Assembly (NCBI GenBank): GCA_964017185.1
Contig: OZ024870.1
Coordinates: forward strand, 63,776,812 to 63,840,811
Direction: 5' to 3'
Origin: Rugalucina vietnamica
Lineage: Eukaryota > Mollusca > Bivalvia > Lucinida > Lucinidae
DNA: 64,000 nt
Shown: positions 57,901-60,969 of the stretch, piece by piece
How the letters are laid out: each line of letters opens with the position of its first letter
Position numbering within the stretch: position 1 is the first letter of the stretch
The notes under the pieces: generated by a model
Told to the model about the DNA's origin: nothing
What the model saw: only the letters and a program-made list of their open reading frames with translations
Databases searched by the model: none
Translations under genes and position numbers: made by a program

Positions 57901-59367
57901 AAGATAGGACATCACATGAGCACTACGATGAGGAAACCAGATTTTTGACTGATTCGCCTTTGTTTTTGCTTTACAGATAGTACAGTCCCTCTTTGTTTTA
58001 AATCAGAAATTCCTAGCCTCTGTCCCCAGTTGTTCAAAATTAACGACAGCGTCAGTTAACGATTCTTTAAAATTTCAAACATGAATATAACAAATACACT
58101 GTTATTTTTTGTTGCAAAAAAATGTGAGAATCCTTTGCAATGCAAAGGATTCTCACATTTTTTCAACAAAAAATAACAGTGTATTTGCTTTTGAAGTCGA
58201 TATACAGTTAACAAATTGAGGGCTTAACGTCACCGTTAAGCTAACAAAGTTTTGAACAACTGGCCCCTGGACGTTTAATTATACCCACCACACTCTTCCT
58301 GGATGATCTTATTTTGCTCATTTCTTCATATCATTACGAAAACTTGCCCATGCAATATACAGAGATTTTTTTCGGCAGTAAAAATTGAAAAATTCATAAG
58401 AAAAAATTTGATAGTTTTAATACATTTACACAAAACATTGATTGTGGGTACACGATAGAACCACATCGCCAAGGCGGTTCTAACCACTACCCACAATGTA
58501 TGTTTTAGATCAAAAATAAGGAAAATAGGTGTACCCCTGTAAACCCCAGTTTTTCTGAATAAAAGTGAGGTAAGAGGGGGCATCAATTTCATGGACATGT
58601 TTTCCTGACGTTCTGAGTGCTCATCAAAATCTCACTACCGAGGCCATTCTAACGGGCACCCACAACAAAGTTTTTTTATTAAGAGTTGACTAAGGACACC
58701 TTTCCATTATCTTTTATATGGTCATCTTGTTCGGGTACCTACTAGTACATGAAGTTTGGATACCTACTAGTACATGAAGTTTGGATACCTACAAGTACAT
58801 GAAGTTCGGACACCTACTAGTACATTAAGTTCGGATAGCTACTGGTACATGAAGTTCGGACACCTACTAGAACATGAAGTTTGGATACCTACTAGTACAT
58901 GAAGTTCTGACACCTACTAGTACATGAAGTTTGAACACCTACTAGTACATGAAGTTTGGACACCTACCAGTACATGAAGTTCCAATACCTACTGGTACAT
59001 GAAGTTTGGACACCTACTAGTATGTGAAGTTCGGATACCTACTAGTACATGAGGTTCAGATACCAACTAGTACATGAAGTTTGGACACCTACAACAAAGT
59101 TTTTTTTATTTATTAAGAGTTGACTAAGGACATCTTTCCATTATCTTTTTATATGGTCATCTTGTTCAGGTACCTACTACATATGTAGTACATGAAGTTT
59201 GGACACCTACTAGTACATGAAGTTCGGACACCTACTAGTACATGAAATTCAGATACCTACTAGTACAAGAAGTCATCTTGGGCCCGTAGTTTGACACTGA
59301 AACCATAGGATTCTCTCAGTTCATGAAACTCTTTAGCTAGCTCTGTATTGTTCATATTTTCAACTAT
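27137..59367 (-). CDS. PTCD3: PTCD3-like (mS39) mitochondrial ribosomal PPR protein, C-terminal part, multi-exon
   Basis: Nine coding exons join in consistent phase (56822-56763, 54496-54463, 50976-50894, 50291-50188, 47634-47560, 31322-31269, 30792-30729, 28178-28078, 27158-27137), all with AG acceptors and GT donors. Together they encode 198 residues. A tenth exon at 59367-59267 is probable. The protein is helical and PPR-like, for example LGYLIEIALNSGDLDMAWKF followed by AYTALFNAFFGSGDPEKI. Its order of motifs (LHYMPQLLQD, a SGDLDMAWKFF segment, final ESQRAELDRL) resembles what I recall of the C-terminus of PTCD3, the pentatricopeptide protein mS39 of the mitochondrial small ribosomal subunit. 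That family works in mitochondrial translation. The N-terminal half and start codon are not seen. The assignment is from memory and needs a profile search. Introns are loaded with transposable elements. Confidence 0.65.
27298..27527. mobile_element. Small inverted-repeat element in intron
   Basis: CTGAGGTTATAAAACTTTTT at about 27304 is complementary to AAAAAGTTTTATAACCTCAG near 27481-27502. Complementarity runs about 40 bp (through CATGCTCAGCT). The interior is AT-rich and non-coding. It is MITE-like, with no known family recognised. Confidence 0.6.
28078..28178 (-). CDS. PTCD3: PTCD3-like exon, residues TIVTTMSDQ to NMLDESQ
   Basis: Acceptor TTTTCAG and donor GTAGTG bracket 33 codons plus two bases, in phase 0 with the preceding exon. 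It encodes SDQNVPVVYRLIDDAKDDLD, an acidic helical segment. Confidence 0.75.
28194..28430 (+). mobile_element. MITE B copy 3
   Basis: It runs from AGCCACCGCATGGGAAATCC to ...CTCACACAGGGGCTC, flanked by AAAT (28190-28193 and 28431-28434). The core stem tip is CTGTGCAGTTACTGCACAG. Confidence 0.85.
28647..28885 (-). mobile_element. MITE B copy 4
   Basis: It runs from GAGCTGCCGCAAAAGAAAACC to ...CATGCACAGGCT. The core stem tip is CTTTGCAGTAACTGCAAAG. The flanks are A-rich and the target duplication is not exact. Confidence 0.8.
29007..30635 (+). mobile_element. Hairpin-ended family 1, copy c
   Basis: It has a full 5' tip (ACCAGAGGACCAATGGTCCT, CGCTCACCTGAG) and 3' end (GGACGGACGGACGCC tract, then CTCACCTATGAGCC...GGCTCAGGTGAGCTA). 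The interior includes modules with GCCATAGCAACCAGAGTTCT (three copies near 29760, 30090 and 30410) in addition to the standard ones. Confidence 0.8.
30729..30792 (-). CDS. PTCD3: PTCD3-like exon, PPR-like helix pair
   Basis: Acceptor TGTCTAG and donor GTATGC flank the exon. The first base completes a Gln codon, then it reads DRAYTALFNAFFGSGDPEKI-M, which matches the PPR pattern (A.TAL..AF..SGD.EK). It ends in phase 0. Confidence 0.75.
31269..31322 (-). CDS. PTCD3: PTCD3-like exon KFFMGYRERIEDFRDRP
   Basis: Acceptor TTTACAG and donor GTAAGT flank 17 whole codons plus split codons on both sides (Trp with the upstream exon, Gln with the downstream exon). The phases agree with both neighbours. 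Confidence 0.75.
31698..31932 (+). mobile_element. MITE B copy 5
   Basis: The start is mutated (GATCAGCGTCATGAGAAAACC) and the end is ...GTGACGCGGCTC. ATAT flanks both sides (31694-31697, 31933-31936). The core stem tip is CTTCGCAGTTACTGCGAAG. Confidence 0.85.
31937..32146 (-). mobile_element. MITE B copy 6, directly abutting copy 5
   Basis: It starts GATCAGTGTCATGAGAAAACC immediately after the ATAT of copy 5 and ends ...CTCACTGCGGCTC. Its palindromic core is partly deleted. Confidence 0.75.
32200..32411 (-). mobile_element. MITE B copy 7
   Basis: It runs from GAGCCGCCTATTGAGAACAC to ...TTGTGTCGTGGCTC, flanked by AAAT (32196-32199, 32412-32415). The core palindrome has lost part of one stem. 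Confidence 0.8.
32585..32777 (+). mobile_element. MITE B copy 8
   Basis: It runs from GAGCTGTGACGCAAGAAAACC to ...CATAAGGCAGCTC, flanked by ATAT (32581-32584, 32778-32781). Half of the palindromic core is missing. Confidence 0.8.
32946..34315 (+). mobile_element. Hairpin-ended family 1, copy d, 5' part
   Basis: It starts CCCCAGGGCAACAATCGCTCACCTGAG, a divergent tip, and carries family-1 modules (GACCTTGACCT, CCATCTTGGTCATGTGACC, GGCTTTGATTGGCCAAGC). It stops at GATCTTTGAAATAGATACT where a 12.8-kb segment begins. The 3' part is at 47102-47521. A plus-strand open frame at 33365-33721 has no recognisable motif. Confidence 0.55.
34450..34971. repeat. ~113-bp satellite, array segment 1
   Basis: The landmark GCGACAAATGG recurs every 111-116 bp. 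Two alternating unit types are visible: one with GTGCGAC...TATATAGAGAT...TCTGTGACAAACTGC and one with GAGCGAC...TTTTTATAGG...TCTGTAACAAGGTGC. The true repeat is therefore a dimer of about 225 bp. A-rich spacers vary in length. Confidence 0.85.
34972..35950 (+). mobile_element. Hairpin-ended family 4
   Basis: The 5' end is ACTAGAAAAAGTGCCTTGAG (hairpin GTGCC/GGCAC) then GTATACCCCCGG. The core has three modules of about 180 bp (landmark CCCTATAGGGTACCTATA near 35397, 35583 and 35763). A tract of ACGAAC-type repeats (35868-35905) follows, and the terminal hairpin runs from TATACCC to GGGGGTATAA. It is inserted in the ~113-bp satellite. Confidence 0.75.
35951..36801. repeat. ~113-bp satellite, array segment 2
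   Basis: This continues segment 1 after the family-4 insertion, with the same alternating units. It ends at ...AACAAGAGCGA, where the orientation flips for 80 bp next to the retrotransposon. Confidence 0.85.
36802..36881 (-). repeat. 80-bp inverted copy of the retrotransposon's opposite flank
   Basis: This segment is the exact reverse complement of 42940-43019. It comprises satellite sequence plus the outermost bases (GGATACTTAT) of repeat A1. It adjoins the B2 end of the retrotransposon. Confidence 0.85.
36882..37046 (-). repeat. Split direct repeat B2 (3' end of retrotransposon)
   Basis: This 165-bp copy appears identical to B1 and ends with ...CATGGGTTAAAGCT on the minus strand. The junction with the inverted 80-bp flank follows directly. 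Confidence 0.9.
37413..37678 (-). repeat. Split direct repeat A2
   Basis: This is the second 266-bp copy of A, between B1 and B2. No mismatch was seen against A1. Confidence 0.9.
37777..37941 (-). repeat. Split direct repeat B1
   Basis: This 165-bp copy lies just 3' of the recombinase gene and its trailing non-coding stretch. It has the internal landmark TCGACAATTATTCGAGAATC. Confidence 0.9.
37942..38754 (-). other. Non-coding 3' stretch of retrotransposon
   Basis: This lies between the recombinase stop and repeat B1. No ORF or strong secondary structure was seen, apart from short inverted pairs such as the AAATTAGTTTGGC region near 38631. Confidence 0.5.
38755..39777 (-). CDS. Tyrosine recombinase of the YR retrotransposon
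   Basis: The 340-residue protein starts at ATG 39777-39775. The catalytic signature is present: Arg168 in FFGFLRCGEF, His284-x-x-Arg287 in SHSFRHGAAT, GRW at 308-310 and a nucleophile Tyr in SSNCYIRYIH (Tyr315 or Tyr318; the family alignment favours the second). The N-terminal half resembles a core-binding SAM-like fold. It catalyses integration of the circular DNA intermediate without target duplication. The frame is intact and all key residues are present, so the copy may be recent. Confidence 0.9.
   Translation of the reverse strand: MCTISGSDLPLSSVIDFLWTKAISDGTMQAYNQGMKCFRTFLALNSYSVDGTLPTVNEDILLLFVAHCYRNLHLRYNTIQLYLSGIRYFYLRIGIDNVLCAGSSHLPRLHTILRSIKRLQGPTVKRKLPITFDILLKLCAALQKGILSPFLNLMLEAAFCVAFFGFLRCGEFTCKGNFDPNINLTMGDVTLHEHQSKLSLTLKASKTDPFKKGITIQMFPTGHYICPIVSVNNYLKALPEESKTKDNALFLNNQLLPLTRQFFTVQLKILLDHLGLDNRQYSSHSFRHGAATSCSAAGVEDHLIQTLGRWSSNCYIRYIHTPESAISRAQRQMCVDKNEK
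39744..41375 (-). CDS. Reverse transcriptase-RNase H of the YR retrotransposon
   Basis: The frame is open from the codon after the gag TGA (CTG at 41375) to 39744, with no ATG near its beginning, so expression by stop readthrough as Gag-Pol is likely. RT motifs include RLIVDLSAPYDNENIPSI, KLDICDAFKLIPL and the catalytic LLDDFL, a DIRS-type variant of YxDD. A C-terminal RNase H carries ELYTDASSTKGFGG, ALLELYPIVMA and IIFNCDNLSCV. It copies the element RNA into DNA. The end overlaps the recombinase ORF by 34 bp in another frame. No methyltransferase domain is seen. Confidence 0.9.
   Translation of the reverse strand: MHGDLEYQASTPINIEQLKLELSNHPDSEFVEKLCSGVVHGFDAGIDNCPSGTLECGNNRSAKLQPQVVEELIQSEIEKGYLLGPFKKAPFETYRISPIGIAEGKYSKKKRLIVDLSAPYDNENIPSINELIDKDLHSLSYVTVDDAIELIKKAGVGAMLSKLDICDAFKLIPLSPGVWHLFGIKWKNLYYFYKRLVFGCRSSPKIFDQLSVAICWIAMNNYKVDNVIHLLDDFLAVDNASEKGYRTMAVLSMIFNKLHIPLSAKKTVGPVTELEYLGIILDSVNMLARLPLDKVQRLTEMLHKYSKMESCTKVKLLSLLGHMSFASKVVVPGRSFMSYLLKLIRGKNNNHDIVFFNDDCRRDMKMWLSFLQNWNGVSFFIDSVVTNDDIELYTDASSTKGFGGYFAGKWFQDSWPEELSMSVNNDKSLSMALLELYPIVMAAILWGKQWTKKRIIFNCDNLSCVYILRKGRSPCSNIMLLMRRLTWLAATNNFSFYAEHVRSEDNGISDSISRFQMDRFRRLAPNAEKEPVPCVPYQEVIYP
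41376..42596 (-). CDS. Gag-like protein of the YR retrotransposon
   Basis: The protein is 406 residues, starting METRKRKHSV (ATG 42596-42594). The N-terminus has a SAP-like helical stretch (WTKEKLLAEIKNIGIKVPS, about 22-56), a Gln/Asn-rich linker and a capsid-like middle (about 170-280). Three zinc-binding motifs follow: CCHC at 291-304 (C-x2-C-x4-H-x4-C), CCCH at 349-367 (C-x7-C-x5-C-x3-H) and CCHC-like at 369-381. It should bind the element's RNA and form the particle. It stops at TGA (41378-41376), and the following codons stay in frame with the RT domain. Confidence 0.8.
   Translation of the reverse strand: METRKRKHSVAIELDTENPKNWTKEKLLAEIKNIGIKVPSSLKVNDLVKIYTDNKDTRNTVPAGINSALETPPFQQRDSLQRDLLVNSTVVNQTGQSIGQHPPDNTRTQTPALQQNVFQDNAHFHTGAGGILTQPGVPAERYRNVEVVSSQLRNQIIAGKDINLALLLIPNNESTSEYRRVDFDGIEYVMKPGDPRLAKSLTLGEFIMAFSKYKNIVCEALPNRRVELDQYERDIVEMATQFGGTRFYDYHKAFSAKAAALLQQHHVKVDWSIRDNNLYCTIFAGMKANNCGLCSSITHSTEFCPMLVNPNFKKGQNQYNTGINLNNSSSSTIKKADRPNASFQGIQLCHNYNERTCYRKQNCKFLHLCYDCHSPHPKSQCKNKPKDKSETNEKKGEETRVEKQNK
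42686..42951 (-). repeat. Split direct repeat A1 (5' end of retrotransposon)
   Basis: This is a 266-bp direct repeat of 37413-37678. Its outer end is TGGATACTTATATGATTGAA on the minus strand. It probably contains the promoter. Confidence 0.9.
42952..43911. repeat. ~113-bp satellite, array segment 3
   Basis: The array resumes in the same orientation as segments 1 and 2 on the other side of the retrotransposon, with alternating a/b units. It ends at a family-3 insertion. Confidence 0.85.
43912..45860 (+). mobile_element. Hairpin-ended family 3, copy a
   Basis: The 5' end is ACTAGAATTCTCAGAGAATC (hairpin ATTCTC/GAGAAT), then TGACTATAGCCCCGCTTCTC. The 3' end is a GGAATAACGGAATGACGG-type tract, then CAGTATAGCCCCACTTTTTC with its closing AAGCGGGGCTATA. 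The host satellite reads CTTGAAAA/AAAATCAG across the site. The interior is a 151-bp array. Confidence 0.85.
43975..45610. repeat. 151-bp tandem repeat, about 11 units
   Basis: The landmark AACAATCCCAAGCTAGATCT recurs every 151 bp (for example near 44138, 44289, 44440, 44591, 44893, 45044 and 45195). Because 151 is not a multiple of three, the repeat reads through all frames. Open frames here are by-products. Confidence 0.9.
45861..46330. repeat. ~113-bp satellite, array segment 4
   Basis: This is the last segment of the array, after the family-3 element, with the same orientation and alternating units. It breaks off at about 46330. Confidence 0.85.
46331..47066. other. Non-repetitive stretch inside the composite segment
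   Basis: No relative of this sequence appears elsewhere in the window. It contains a C/T-rich direct duplication (CCCATCTTTCCCATCTTCCC) and no exon I can support. It ends at the right-hand 35-bp inverted repeat. Confidence 0.4.
47102..47521 (+). mobile_element. Hairpin-ended family 1, copy d, 3' part
   Basis: Family-1 modules (GATCAAGGTCATCACAGG, GTCATGTGACCTGG, GGCTTTGATTGGCCAAGC) lead to the terminal hairpin TGAGCCTTCGGCTCAGGTGA. The 5' part probably lies at 32946-34315 on the other side of the 12.8-kb segment. It ends only 39 bp from a PTCD3-like exon donor (47560). Confidence 0.7.
47560..47634 (-). CDS. PTCD3: PTCD3-like exon DVMNGELLGYLIEIALNSGD
   Basis: Acceptor TTTGCAG and donor GTATGT flank 24 whole codons ending ...DLDMA and the first two bases of a Trp codon. 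The intron to the next exon (31322) is 16.2 kb and contains the satellite arrays and the retrotransposon. Confidence 0.75.
47656..48670 (+). mobile_element. Hairpin-ended family 3, copy b
   Basis: The diverged 5' tip is ACTATAATTGTCAGAGGATC, then TGACTATAGCCCCGCTTCTG. The core has about five of the 151-bp units. The 3' end is a GGAATAACGGAATAAC tract and the hairpin CAGTATAGCCCC...GGGGCTATAA. It begins about 20 bp from the acceptor side of the 47560-47634 exon. Confidence 0.8.
48708..48872 (+). mobile_element. MITE B copy 9, truncated
   Basis: The left half is present (ATGAGAAAACC, then GAAATTTCAGATTTAAGAAG, ending at GCGAAAACAAAGGCGC). The right half is missing from about 48872. Confidence 0.65.
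48997..49245 (-). mobile_element. MITE C copy 1
   Basis: It has GTCAAGATAACATGTCCTTG at one end and TTACATTGGCATGTTTTTGT at the other. The centre is an inverted pair around GGCGGTTC (half-lost), with TTTTGCTCCAAAACAT against ACGTTTTGAGTAAAA. Confidence 0.65.
49304..50174 (+). mobile_element. Hairpin-ended family 2, copy b
   Basis: The 5' end is ACTAGAAAATGTGTTTATGA (hairpin TGTTT/AAACA), then CACTATGCCCCCAACTG. The core has three modules of about 183 bp (landmark TAGGAGGAGTTGCGCACACA near 49504, 49685 and 49877). The 3' end is ACGGACAGACCC, then ATGCCCCCTCAACTTCTTCG and its complement. It begins 12 bp into an intron of the PTCD3-like gene. Confidence 0.85.
50188..50291 (-). CDS. PTCD3: PTCD3-like exon SEFMKMADVMYTYWIDSVEW
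   Basis: Acceptor GTTACAG and donor GTACTG flank 34 codons plus two bases. The frame also stays open upstream to about 50402, but the acceptor and the phase-0 join to ...DQKSSK support this limit. A family-2 element begins about 12 bp into the downstream intron. Confidence 0.75.
50440..50695 (-). mobile_element. MITE C copy 2
   Basis: It runs from CATCAGGAAAACATGTCCATG to TGCATGGGCATGTTTTTGT. The central palindrome is AACCGCCTCAGTGAGGCGGTT, extended by TTGTGGGTACACGTT-type arms. Confidence 0.75.
50894..50976 (-). CDS. PTCD3: PTCD3-like exon ILLMVNKELNVVTAHLFGIL
   Basis: Acceptor TTTCACAG and donor GTAAGC flank the exon. The first two bases complete an Asp codon with the upstream exon, then 27 codons end ...ADQKSSK in phase 0. 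Confidence 0.75.
51226..51457 (+). mobile_element. MITE B copy 10, with an adjoining partial copy
   Basis: It includes GAGAAAACCTGTCTTCGGG, the core stem tip CTGTGCAGTTAATGCACAG and an end near TTTTCTCGTGACCCGGATC. A second partial copy (reverse half) continues to about 51600. Confidence 0.75.
51886..51930. repeat. Poly-A tract
   Basis: An A-rich run of about 45 bp, interrupted by a few C bases. It may be a retrotransposed tail or simple slippage; nothing identifiable precedes it. Confidence 0.8.
51930..53645 (-). mobile_element. MITE C copy 3, split by a family-1 element
   Basis: The two halves are 51930-52053 and 53550-53645. Joining them restores AAGAA/AAATAGGTATACCCCT as in intact MITE C copies, so the family-1 element at 52054-53549 is younger. 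Confidence 0.7.
52054..53549 (+). mobile_element. Hairpin-ended family 1, copy e
   Basis: The 5' tip is TCAGAGGACCAATGGTCCTG, then CGCTCACCTGA. Three modules follow and the 3' end is CTCACCTTGTGAGC...GGCTCAGGTGAGCTA, preceded by a short GGACGGACGCC tract. No target duplication is seen in MITE C. Confidence 0.8.
53960..54445 (-). mobile_element. MITE C copy 4, split by MITE B copy 11
   Basis: It begins near CATCAGGAACACCTGTCCATG and ends near TTACATGGGTCTGTTTTAAT, adjoining the donor of the 34-bp exon. It is interrupted at 54016-54250 by MITE B. Confidence 0.6.
54016..54250 (+). mobile_element. MITE B copy 11
   Basis: It runs from AAGCCGCATCGTGAGAAAACC to ...CTCACGATGCGGCTC, with AATT on both sides (54012-54015, 54251-54254). 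The core stem tip is CTTCGCGGTTACCGCGAAG. This is one of the best preserved copies. Confidence 0.85.
54463..54496 (-). CDS. PTCD3: PTCD3-like 34-bp micro-exon SGLHYMPQLLQ
   Basis: Acceptor AACTCCAG and donor GTAGTG flank only 34 bases. The motif LHYMPQLLQD, which continues into the next exon, is one of the anchors of the PTCD3 assignment. The 60-bp satellite array starts about 38 bp upstream of the acceptor in transcript orientation. Confidence 0.65.
54534..56210. repeat. 60-bp satellite array, about 28 units
   Basis: The units start at 54541 and repeat exactly every 60 bp (GGGACATAAGCCTAAAATAC then ATAAACACAGTCAGCAATGT). Variant positions (ACAT, GCAT or AGAT; AAACAC or AAACAA; CTGGG or CTAGG) define unit types. 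The order of types at 54721-55200 repeats at 55441-55920, a 720-bp higher-order duplication. Long open frames on both strands are a consequence of the 60-bp period. Confidence 0.95.
56217..56659. mobile_element. hAT-like MITE inserted in the last satellite unit
   Basis: Ends CAGGGTTCCCACGG and its near-complement CCGTGGGAACCCTG are flanked by CCCAAT on both sides (56211-56216, 56660-56665). The satellite unit continues after it (CCCAATACACATCACTG). The interior has repeated TTCCATGA and a TTCCATGATTTTTTCATGCATGGAA palindrome-like part. The CAGGG tip suggests hAT, although hAT normally duplicates 8 bp. Confidence 0.65.
56676..56733 (+). mobile_element. MITE B copy 12, right-end fragment
   Basis: Only the right end is present (CCTTTGTTTTCCCCTATGCA, then TTCCCATGCGGGGGCTC). 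It follows the satellite directly. Confidence 0.6.
56763..56822 (-). CDS. PTCD3: PTCD3-like exon ISQTETADYVMEEYTKGVPH
   Basis: Acceptor TTAATGCAG and donor GTAAGT flank exactly 20 codons, in phase 0 at both ends. The join to the micro-exon is in frame. Confidence 0.65.
56925..57080 (-). repeat. Palindrome family E, copy 2
   Basis: ACAGCCCCAGATGTGACGCC faces GGAGTCCCATCTGAGGC. Its continuation (AAAATCACTCCTGATGCTCTTA) is the complement of the sequence next to copy 1, so the repeat extends about 150 bp. Confidence 0.6.
57081..57480. other. Intronic stretch without identified feature
   Basis: Between palindrome E and MITE C copy 5 there is only AT-rich intronic DNA. The minus-strand open frame 57162-57428 has no recognisable motif or splice support. 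Confidence 0.4.
57486..57786 (-). mobile_element. MITE C copy 5 (best preserved)
   Basis: Ends CATTACGAAAACATGCCCATG and GGACTTGTTTTCCTGATGATG are complementary. The centre is GAACCGCCTCGCCGTGGCGG followed by TTC, flanked by TGGGTACACG and CGAGTACCCA arms. Confidence 0.75.
58024..58266. mobile_element. MITE D copy 2
   Basis: TIRs CCCCAGTTGTTCAAAATTAA and complement flank the central GAATCCTTTGCAATGCAAAG palindrome. Arms AACAAATACACTGTTATTTT and complement are almost perfect. Confidence 0.8.
58325..58610 (-). mobile_element. MITE C copy 6
   Basis: It starts CATTACGAAAACTTGCCCATG and ends near ATGGACATGTTTTCCTGACG. The central palindrome has decayed (GAACCACATCGCCAAGGCGG). Confidence 0.7.
58733..59275. 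repeat. 27-bp minisatellite with an internal ~428-bp duplication
   Basis: The unit TACCTACTAGTACATGAAGT plus TTGGA/TCGGA/TCGGACA is repeated about 17 times. A leader (AGAGTTGACTAAGGACA.CTTTCC to GGTCATCTTGTTC) occurs before the first block (about 58684) and again at about 59115, so leader plus array was duplicated. The array abuts a probable PTCD3-like exon (59267). Confidence 0.85.
59267..59367 (-). CDS. PTCD3: Probable PTCD3-like exon IVENMNNTELAKEFHELRES
   Basis: Acceptor TTTCAG is followed by 33 open codons ending ...VKLRAQDDF and TT, then a weak GTACTA donor at the edge of a 27-bp minisatellite. The composition (helical, charged) suits the gene. The exit phase (2) does not match the phase-0 entry of the 56763-56822 exon, so a small exon may be missing or the real donor lies elsewhere. 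Confidence 0.45.
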
Positions 59368-59402
59368 CTGAAATCGTAATCAATGTGAAATCATAAAATA
59401 TT

Positions 59403-59641
59403 TGCCACTGCATAAGAAAACCAACAACATGCATAGGCAAAAATTAAGGCACAGATAAGATGAGCAGTAACTGCACAACTGATCAGCATCTTTGTTTCTG
59501 CTACACAGATAGTACAATCAATCCTCTTCTTAAACTCAAAATTTCCAGCCTACATGTATATCAATCTTCTGTGACTGTACAGCCCGGTTTGTGTCGGACC
59601 TGGTCGGAACCCAAATTGTTGGTCTTATCACGCACAGGCTC
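59403..59641 (-). mobile_element. MITE B copy 13
   Basis: It has TTGCCACTGCATAAGAAAACC at the left and ...CACGCACAGGCTC at the right, followed by ATAT (59642-59645). A matching ATAT overlaps the left edge. The core is partly decayed (GATGAGCAGTAACTGCACAA). Confidence 0.75.
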
Positions 59642-59649
59642 ATATGACA

Positions 59650-60535
59650 TTACTATTTTTGAGTGGACAACATCATGTTTTACTGAGCCAAACTTATAAT
59701 GCAACATCGGTTTATTTTTAATGTTATACTCCGGAACCGTATCCAATAAACTTTGTCTCTACTGAATTAGATTGCCGGACGATCGACACATCTCACAACA
59801 TCTTGGTTGTAACATTCTGTGTAATGCGTCTGAAGAAATTAATCATTTTTCAGAGTTAGGGTCTTGGCAAAAAATGAAATGCATTGTGGTTTTCCAGAAT
59901 GCGACATGTGACTTGTATTTGTACCATAGAAATTAATGTCAGTTTTCAGGATTACCCCTGCTCAGTTTTAAACAATGAATAATTTTACTGTCAAAAGATC
60001 AATTTTGCTCAGTTTTGAGCAGAGTTGCAGACTCATTTTTCGCCCCCAACCATTCAAGTTAACTCACGTTTTAACATTTGCTACAGATGCTCCAGACCCA
60101 GCAATTGGATGTTATTGTGTTTTCTAACAATGCCAAATGACAGAATGAACATGTTTCCACAAAGGTTTCCTTAAAACCATTCGCCATTAGAACTATTTTG
60201 GGGCTGTCGCCTGACAATAGATGTCATTCGACTTTGGCGTAAGGTTCAGTAATGCTTTATTAGCTGAACCTTTCCCCATAATAGTCTCTTTATATAACTG
60301 AATTAGGCATGGGTTTGGTCCCTCGAAGGTTTCTCAGGCCAGAGTGGGGCCATTCACATGCCTTCCAAAGCCAGGTGATTAGCCCCTTATGGTCAACCTT
60401 AGTTCATTGTTCATTTATTGTAAATTGTATATTTATGCTTATGATCGTATATATAACCAATAAATCCTATTGAAATACCTGCCTTATTCTTGCGTTCTCA
60501 CAAATTGTAAATTTATAATCTTATAAATTTGGGTT
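59650..60535. other. Non-coding stretch
   Basis: No exon, repeat family or structured element was recognised here. It could contain an upstream PTCD3-like intron or flank. Confidence 0.35.
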
Positions 60536-60599
60536 TGTGATACGCAGAATCGCTCGGCGCTATGATAGCTACCTGACTTATGAGAGGAGATATACTACC

Positions 60600-60713
60600 T
60601 CGCTCTCTCAAATATCCCTATTCAAGCTTCTAGCCTTTTTCCAAGACTGTACAGGTCAGTTTGTGTTGGACCTGGTAGGAAAGTCCGAAGACCAGCTTTC
60701 TTGTGTCTCGGCT
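60600..60713 (-). mobile_element. MITE B copy 14, partial
   Basis: This is the right half of the element (AAGCTTCTAGCC, GACTGTACAGGTCAGTTTGT, ending TTGTGTCTCGGCTC). Confidence 0.65.
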
Positions 60714-60969
60714 CATTTACAAGATTTCGTATGAGAAAACCAACAATTTGAGGTTTTGACCAGGTCGACACAAACCAGCCTGTGTAGTCACAGAAGACGG
60801 CTAGATGCTTGAAAATTCCGATTTACGAAGAAGAAAGACTGTGCTATCTTTGTAGCCAAAAAAAAGGAGCTGATGTGTAGTCACAGAAGAAGGCTAGATG
60901 CTTGAAAATTCCGATTTACGAAGAAGAAAGACTGTGCTATCTGTGTAGCGAAAAAAAGGAGCTGATCAG

